Source: a virus. From it: DNA of 33,201 nt. The notes beneath the pieces are model-generated. The model was given only the letters and a program-made list of their open reading frames with translations, searched no databases and was not told the DNA's origin. Each line of letters starts with the position of its first letter. The first letter of the stretch is position 1. The stretch is taken from the IMG/VR virus record IMGVR_UViG_3300032299_001146, positions 1 through 33,201 of that record. The stretch is one strand, 5' to 3'. This document shows, piece after piece, positions 29,583 to 33,201 of this stretch. The position numbers and the translations under genes are program-made.

Positions 29583-31159
29583 GTCAGAGGAATAACGAGC
29601 ACGCGGCTTTGCGCCTTAAGCACGCTGGCGGCGGCATTGCTACCGTTTTGCGCGAAGCGGAATTTGGCCGTCCCGCTGGTGCTGCTTGTTCGGAATGCAA
29701 AGATGGAAAACACCGGACCAGTTTGCGCGGCGCCACGGTTGCCAGCGCGGACCTCCGTTGCGCCCCCCTGCGAAAGACCAGCCACGGTGTTGGCGCCGTT
29801 TACGGTCAGGCCATAGCCAGACAGCGAGGAACCCCCGGCGAAGACACTTGGGCAGTCGAGCACCATTTGAAATCCGCCAGCGCCGCAATCGACTTGCCAC
29901 GCGCAGGCGCACAAATAGGAAGTGTTAGCGGCCGCGGTCCAAGACATGCCGCTGATGTCGGCCAGCGTTGCGTTGCTGGTGACGCTCATGTCGGACGAGG
30001 GCGCGAGGACTACGGCATCTTTGAACGCACCGAGAAAATTCGAGAGGAGCGCGATGGTGCCAGAGGTGTCGGGCAGCGAAATCGCCCTATCTGCTGTTGC
30101 TGTTCCTGTGAGCGTGGTGCGCGTTCCGCTAACTCCAAGGCCAATAGAACCCGTGCCGCGAGTGTTTATGCTGCCTCCGCCGTCGCTGGTGTTGATCGAG
30201 CCTCCGGGCTCCGCACCCGCGCTTAGATTCAGCGATCCGCCGCTTTCGGTGTTAGAGCCAGCCGACGAGATTAACCCGCCACCATTACTGGTATCAATCG
30301 ATCCTCCACCCCCACCGCTGCCGCCACTCATGTTCAGCGTTCCGCCATTTTGACCAGATGCGCTCCCGCCTGTTGAAACAATGCTGCCACCTGACGAATT
30401 TCCGAAGTTCGCCGCGCCTCCCGCACTGAGATTGATTGAACCAGCACCGTGAATGGCGGCGCCGTCAGCATTTAATGCTCCGCGCATTGTGATGCTTCCG
30501 CCTCCGCCGCCATTTCTTCCGCTTAGATCAATGCTTCCTGCCGCTGTTCCAGCATGACCCTGTTCTTCGCCAGCATCATAGATAGCATTGCCGCCGCTTA
30601 AATCTATCGACCCCGCCGCGCCGCCAGCGCCTCTTCCCGCAAGCGCACTGCCTCCAGCCAGATTAACGCTTCCACCTGTTCCCCCAGTAAAAGCTCCATC
30701 AGCTTCTCCGCTTTTGAGAATGTTGACGATGCGCGTGTCGTTGCCCTGTGTCGCCGTTCCCGCTGTGGTTCCGTAAGAAACGGCCAGCGTGCGATCTGCG
30801 CTTAGGTCGCCGCCGCCTGTCAGGCCGGTGCCGGTGCTGATTTGGCGGCTGCTGCTGGCCGCACCCGAAACATCAGCCACAGCGAGGGTCACATCGCCCG
30901 TGCGGCCTGCGACCGAAGACACGCCCGACGCCCCGGCTGCACCCCACTCGGGTGCCGTGCCGCCAGAATTGACCTTGAGGACCTGGCCCGCTGTGCCGAT
31001 GCCAAGGCGCGCGGCGGCAGACGCCCCGCGATAAAGTAGGTCGCCCTGCGTGGTCAACACATCGGCTTGCGAAGCTCCCGCTGGTCCTTGCGGGCCTGTC
31101 GGCCCCGCGACTTCAACGACGGTCGCCGTGCCCTGAATGACTTCGATCGTGTCGGCCAT
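29579..31159 (-). CDS. Tail fibre with Gly/Ser-rich repeats and a C-terminal head
   Basis: A 526-aa protein. The N-terminus has GPTGPQGPAG (20-29) and a linker shared with many phage fibres (GIGTAGQVLKVNSGG, about 53-67). Residues 159-344 (30685-30128) contain many copies of GGSI(N/D)(L/T)S-type units, such as GSIDLSGGN and GSINLSAGG, which can form a beta-solenoid or a polyglycine fold. The C-terminal domain 380-526 resembles common fibre head domains and is similar to the secreted protein encoded at 31709-32185. It probably binds the host receptor. Confidence 0.75.
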   Translation of the reverse strand: MADTIEVIQGTATVVEVAGPTGPQGPAGASQADVLTTQGDLLYRGASAAARLGIGTAGQVLKVNSGGTAPEWGAAGASGVSSVAGRTGDVTLAVADVSGAASSSRQISTGTGLTGGGDLSADRTLAVSYGTTAGTATQGNDTRIVNILKSGEADGAFTGGTGGSVNLAGGSALAGRGAGGAAGSIDLSGGNAIYDAGEEQGHAGTAAGSIDLSGRNGGGGGSITMRGALNADGAAIHGAGSINLSAGGAANFGNSSGGSIVSTGGSASGQNGGTLNMSGGSGGGGGSIDTSNGGGLISSAGSNTESGGSLNLSAGAEPGGSINTSDGGGSINTRGTGSIGLGVSGTRTTLTGTATADRAISLPDTSGTIALLSNFLGAFKDAVVLAPSSDMSVTSNATLADISGMSWTAAANTSYLCACAWQVDCGAGGFQMVLDCPSVFAGGSSLSGYGLTVNGANTVAGLSQGGATEVRAGNRGAAQTGPVFSIFAFRTSSTSGTAKFRFAQNGSNAAASVLKAQSRVLVIPLT

Positions 31160-31512
31160 TAGCGTGTCACCTCCGGGGAAACCGTGACCACACCTTCCAG
31201 CAATCGCGTCACCAACCCGCCGCTGCTTACCAGTTCAAGATCATAAACATATCGGCCTGCCGCGAGAGCGGCGGTTTCGGTGGCCGTAAGCGAAAGCGTG
31301 ATGACTCCCGCGTTTGTGAGCGAGATGCGTCCGTTGGACGTTGTAAGTTCCAGCGAGGCCGATGCCGCCGAGTAGCTGGTGCGTAGCTGCATCCGGGCGG
31401 TAAAGCCCGTGGTGTTGACGAATGTTGGCGTCGAGCCCGTTTTCCAGTTAATGACCTGGCTATAGGTCGCGCCAGCCGGGATCGTGAGGTCATGCGAGGC
31501 AACTGCGCTCAT
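31159..31512 (-). CDS. Phage tail-associated protein (117 aa)
   Basis: A beta-rich protein with DLTIPAGATYSQVINWKTGS, TARMQLRTSYSA, YVYDLELVSSGG and LLEGVVTVSPEVTR. These blocks are widespread in small tail-fibre-linked proteins of phages, but their function is not established. It shares one base with the next gene (TAATG) and overlaps the previous by ATGA. Confidence 0.65.
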   Translation of the reverse strand: MSAVASHDLTIPAGATYSQVINWKTGSTPTFVNTTGFTARMQLRTSYSAASASLELTTSNGRISLTNAGVITLSLTATETAALAAGRYVYDLELVSSGGLVTRLLEGVVTVSPEVTR

Positions 31513-31712
31513 TTTCCGTTACCTCCGCGACGGTAGTAATCCACTTCAAGTCGCTCGATGCGCGGCGAAAGCAAGTCAAGCCGCTCCTCGTGGTTCGCCA
31601 CGTTGGATTGCAAAGTCGCGGCCCACCAAGACATTGCTGCGGTTTGAGCGATCAGCACCAAGGCAAAAGACGCCAGGGCCAAATTGACGGACTTGCGCTC
31701 TTGATCGCTCAT
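31509..31712 (-). CDS. Small membrane protein with coiled coil, possible inner-membrane spanin (67 aa)
   Basis: One hydrophobic segment (about 9-32, LALASFALVLIAQTAAMSWW) is followed by a charged helix (SNVANHEERLDLLSPRIERL). This N-in, C-out profile fits an i-spanin or an XhlA-like protein. It lies with the tail genes rather than next to the amidase, which leaves its role open. Confidence 0.6.
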   Translation of the reverse strand: MSDQERKSVNLALASFALVLIAQTAAMSWWAATLQSNVANHEERLDLLSPRIERLEVDYYRRGGNGK

Positions 31713-32185
31713 TGCGGAATCCTGTCGGCGCGGATGAATGACCCGGCTTTGATCGTGTTCGTGTTGCTCGCTACGCTGCTGCGGAATGTTAGCGAGATAC
31801 TTCCCGCGTTGGTTCCAGCGACAACGTAAAAACTTTGCAACACTGCGCGCTGCACTGTTATGGAAAGCCCGATTTCATTCGTAATTTGGTTCGTAGCGGC
31901 AAAGGAGGTTGCGGTTCCGTTCCATGTTCCAAACGCGGTGGCATTGCTTGCCACCACTTGCATCGCCGTGCTTGTGGCCGAGGCTTCGACTATAGGCAAC
32001 ATCGTCACCGCATACCTGGCGTTAGCCTGCGTATCGAAAGTCATCTCGGTGACAGTGGTGGCATTGGTCGTGTTGGTGATGCTTTGGTCGCTGGTTTTGG
32101 CGGCGAATACTGTGGCGGCGAAACGATTTGTTTGAGCGTGGCTTGTGGCGGCGGCGAGGAGCAGGATGGCAAGGATGGTTTTCAT
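31709..32185 (-). CDS. Secreted protein resembling the tail-fibre head domain (158 aa)
   Basis: I choose ATG 32185, because a classical signal peptide follows: MKTILAILLLAAATSHAQTN with a likely cut after SHA. The mature part has the same order as residues 380-526 of the tail fibre: SDQSIT (fibre SDMSVT), MTF (MSW), QANARY (AANTSY), SITVQRAVL and a C-terminal block with ISLTFRSSVASNTNT against AKFRFAQNGSNAA. By eye it is a free fibre head domain sent out of the cytoplasm. It might mask host receptors (superinfection exclusion) or be added to the fibre outside; both are inferences. Confidence 0.65.
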   Translation of the reverse strand: MKTILAILLLAAATSHAQTNRFAATVFAAKTSDQSITNTTNATTVTEMTFDTQANARYAVTMLPIVEASATSTAMQVVASNATAFGTWNGTATSFAATNQITNEIGLSITVQRAVLQSFYVVAGTNAGSISLTFRSSVASNTNTIKAGSFIRADRIPQ

Positions 32186-32189
32186 GGGT

Positions 32190-32828
32190 TTAGATTGTGG
32201 CTGTGGTAAGTGTTCCGTCGTTGGCGACTGAGAGCGTGTATCCAGTGCCATTTTCCGATCTCAGCGCGAGGCCGCTCGGCGCGGACGTAGAGGCAGACAA
32301 TACGGATTGCAGCATTCCCTCATTGTCGGCGCTGATTTCGTAGACGCTGCCATTCGGGGACATGAGGCGGAATCCGCTTGCTGTGGTAAAGGCAAGGGCT
32401 GCGCCCTCGTCGCCGCGAACTACGTCATTGTAGATCGTGGCCGTGCAAGGCAGCGTGGTTGTTGTTGTCCCGCTGACCGACCAGCTAATTTCAAATTTTG
32501 CGTCAACGCTGTCGGTCGTGGCGTCGGGGCTGAAAACAGCGTCAAGGTTGGCGGTGTTAAGATTAAGATCAAACTGATAGACGGTGCTTGTTCCCGTTCC
32601 GCTCTTTGTCCATGCGGTGTCGTTGGCAAGGAAGCTGCCGGTATAAGTTGTCTTCAGTCCGATCTGGCCCGTGGCTCCAGCGCCAAGCTCAACCACCGCG
32701 CCAGCACGGACAAACTGCACCTCGACGGGCACTGTATCGCGGCGTGTAAAAAACAAATTCGTGACCCGCTGCGTCAGGACGGGGGAAACGACAAATTCGG
32801 ATGAGTCGAGATTGATGTAGACGCGCAT
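32190..32828 (-). CDS. BppU-like baseplate or tail protein (212 aa)
   Basis: A 212-aa beta-rich protein starting MRVYINLDSSEFVVSPVLTQ, with RRDTVPVEVQFVRAGAVVEL near 29-48 and GQIGLKTTYTG, a block arrangement found in BppU-type and similar tail adaptor proteins. The C-terminus ends in YTLSVANDGTLTT. It follows the glycosyltransferase and leads the receptor-side tail genes. Confidence 0.65.
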   Translation of the reverse strand: MRVYINLDSSEFVVSPVLTQRVTNLFFTRRDTVPVEVQFVRAGAVVELGAGATGQIGLKTTYTGSFLANDTAWTKSGTGTSTVYQFDLNLNTANLDAVFSPDATTDSVDAKFEISWSVSGTTTTTLPCTATIYNDVVRGDEGAALAFTTASGFRLMSPNGSVYEISADNEGMLQSVLSASTSAPSGLALRSENGTGYTLSVANDGTLTTATI

Positions 32829-32858
32829 AGCCCTGCCCTCGCCGCCTGTGTCAAAGTG

Positions 32859-33201
32859 TCAGCATGGCATCCAAGGCTGTTGCCGTTGGCGAAGGTGGCC
32901 GCGATATTCCCCTTCTGTCTCGTGGTAAGCGCGGTAGTGAATGATTTCGGGGGCATCTGCCGGCGCGTCTTTGCCCTTTCGCTTCACATGGTCCGCCGCC
33001 GTGTGCGGGATGCAGGCAATGCGAAGTCCTGCCGGGTGCCAGCGATGCCAGCATAGGAACAGGTCTTGTGTCCCTCGCCCGTCGTAGCCACTAAACTCGG
33101 CCAGCGCCAGCGCCTTGGCCGACATGAGTGTGCAGCCGAGGCCGCACCAATCGGACGGGACAATGGCCCCCTTGCCAATTCCGGGGTAGGCGAAATCCAT
33201 C
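32859..33201 (-). CDS. Putative glycosyltransferase, 3' part (continues into the window start)
   Basis: This is the C-terminal piece of the 346-aa gene described at 1-821; 33079-33201 duplicates 1-123. It carries the end of the GT-A fold: DWCGLGCTLMSAKALALAEF, GYDGRGTQDLFLCWHRWHPA, GLRIACIPHTAADHVKRK, and a short C-terminal tail ending WMPC. The DLFLCWHRW block, the nearby RIACIPH strand and the HV pair are typical of GT-A enzymes that bind a sugar donor. The stop at 32859 lies 30 nt before the next gene. Confidence 0.7.
   Translation of the reverse strand, partial: MDFAYPGIGKGAIVPSDWCGLGCTLMSAKALALAEFSGYDGRGTQDLFLCWHRWHPAGLRIACIPHTAADHVKRKGKDAPADAPEIIHYRAYHETEGEYRGHLRQRQQPWMPC
33079..33201. 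repeat. 123-bp terminal direct repeat, right copy
   Basis: Identical to bases 1-123. It shows that the two window ends join and that the unique circle is 33,078 bp. It lies inside the glycosyltransferase gene, which becomes continuous on joining. Confidence 0.95.

Noticed and set aside
1-33201. CRISPR array, insertion sequence or transposase
   Set aside because: No regularly spaced repeats and no transposase frame were seen; the only recombinase is the integrase.

Overview
This window is a complete temperate tailed-phage genome assembled as a circle and cut inside a gene. Bases 1-123 recur exactly at 33079-33201, so the unique circle is 33,078 bp. No host marker gene is present. A 3' half tRNA-Ser used as attachment site, a lipoprotein with a lipobox, a signal-peptide protein and a holin/amidase lysis set point to a bacterial, probably Gram-negative, host of fairly high GC. 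The host phylum cannot be read from this sequence.

Almost every gene lies on the minus strand and they follow one another tightly, many with 4-base ATGA or GTGA overlaps. Reading in the direction of transcription from the integrase: integrase (26458-25442); a cluster of four tiny ribbon-helix-helix proteins and one excisionase-like HTH protein (25438-24286), several with a shared palindrome just upstream of the start codon; small membrane, coiled-coil and hypothetical proteins (24278-22829); a Holliday-junction-resolvase-like nuclease, an SSB-like protein and a RecB-like nuclease (22832-20957); four more small proteins; a RepB-type primase and a RepA-like hexameric ATPase (20194-18076), followed by a cluster of hairpins that may be the replication origin; then small regulators (17940-16459).

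The late region follows: terminase small and large subunits, gpW-like protein, lambda-type portal, protease-scaffold, major capsid protein, a rho-independent terminator, a two-domain glycosyltransferase, connectors, a tail terminator that is an internal duplication, tube, chaperone, short tape measure (461 aa), three unfamiliar tail proteins (the last one large, Ser/Thr-rich and AT-richer), and a second glycosyltransferase that crosses the ends of the window. After it come receptor-side tail proteins, including a signal-peptide protein that resembles the C-terminal head of the glycine-rich tail fibre. The lysis block (holin, small lipoprotein, 50-aa protein, amidase) ends the late region.

The only plus-strand genes form a three-gene cassette (metallophosphoesterase, winged helix, GNAT acetyltransferase; 26804-28208) between attP and the lysis genes, the typical place for lysogenic accessory genes. 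No CI-like repressor is recognisable. The most interesting points are the possible virion-glycosylation pair, the secreted copy of the fibre head domain, the RHH/palindrome control region, and the hairpin cluster beside the primase-helicase genes.
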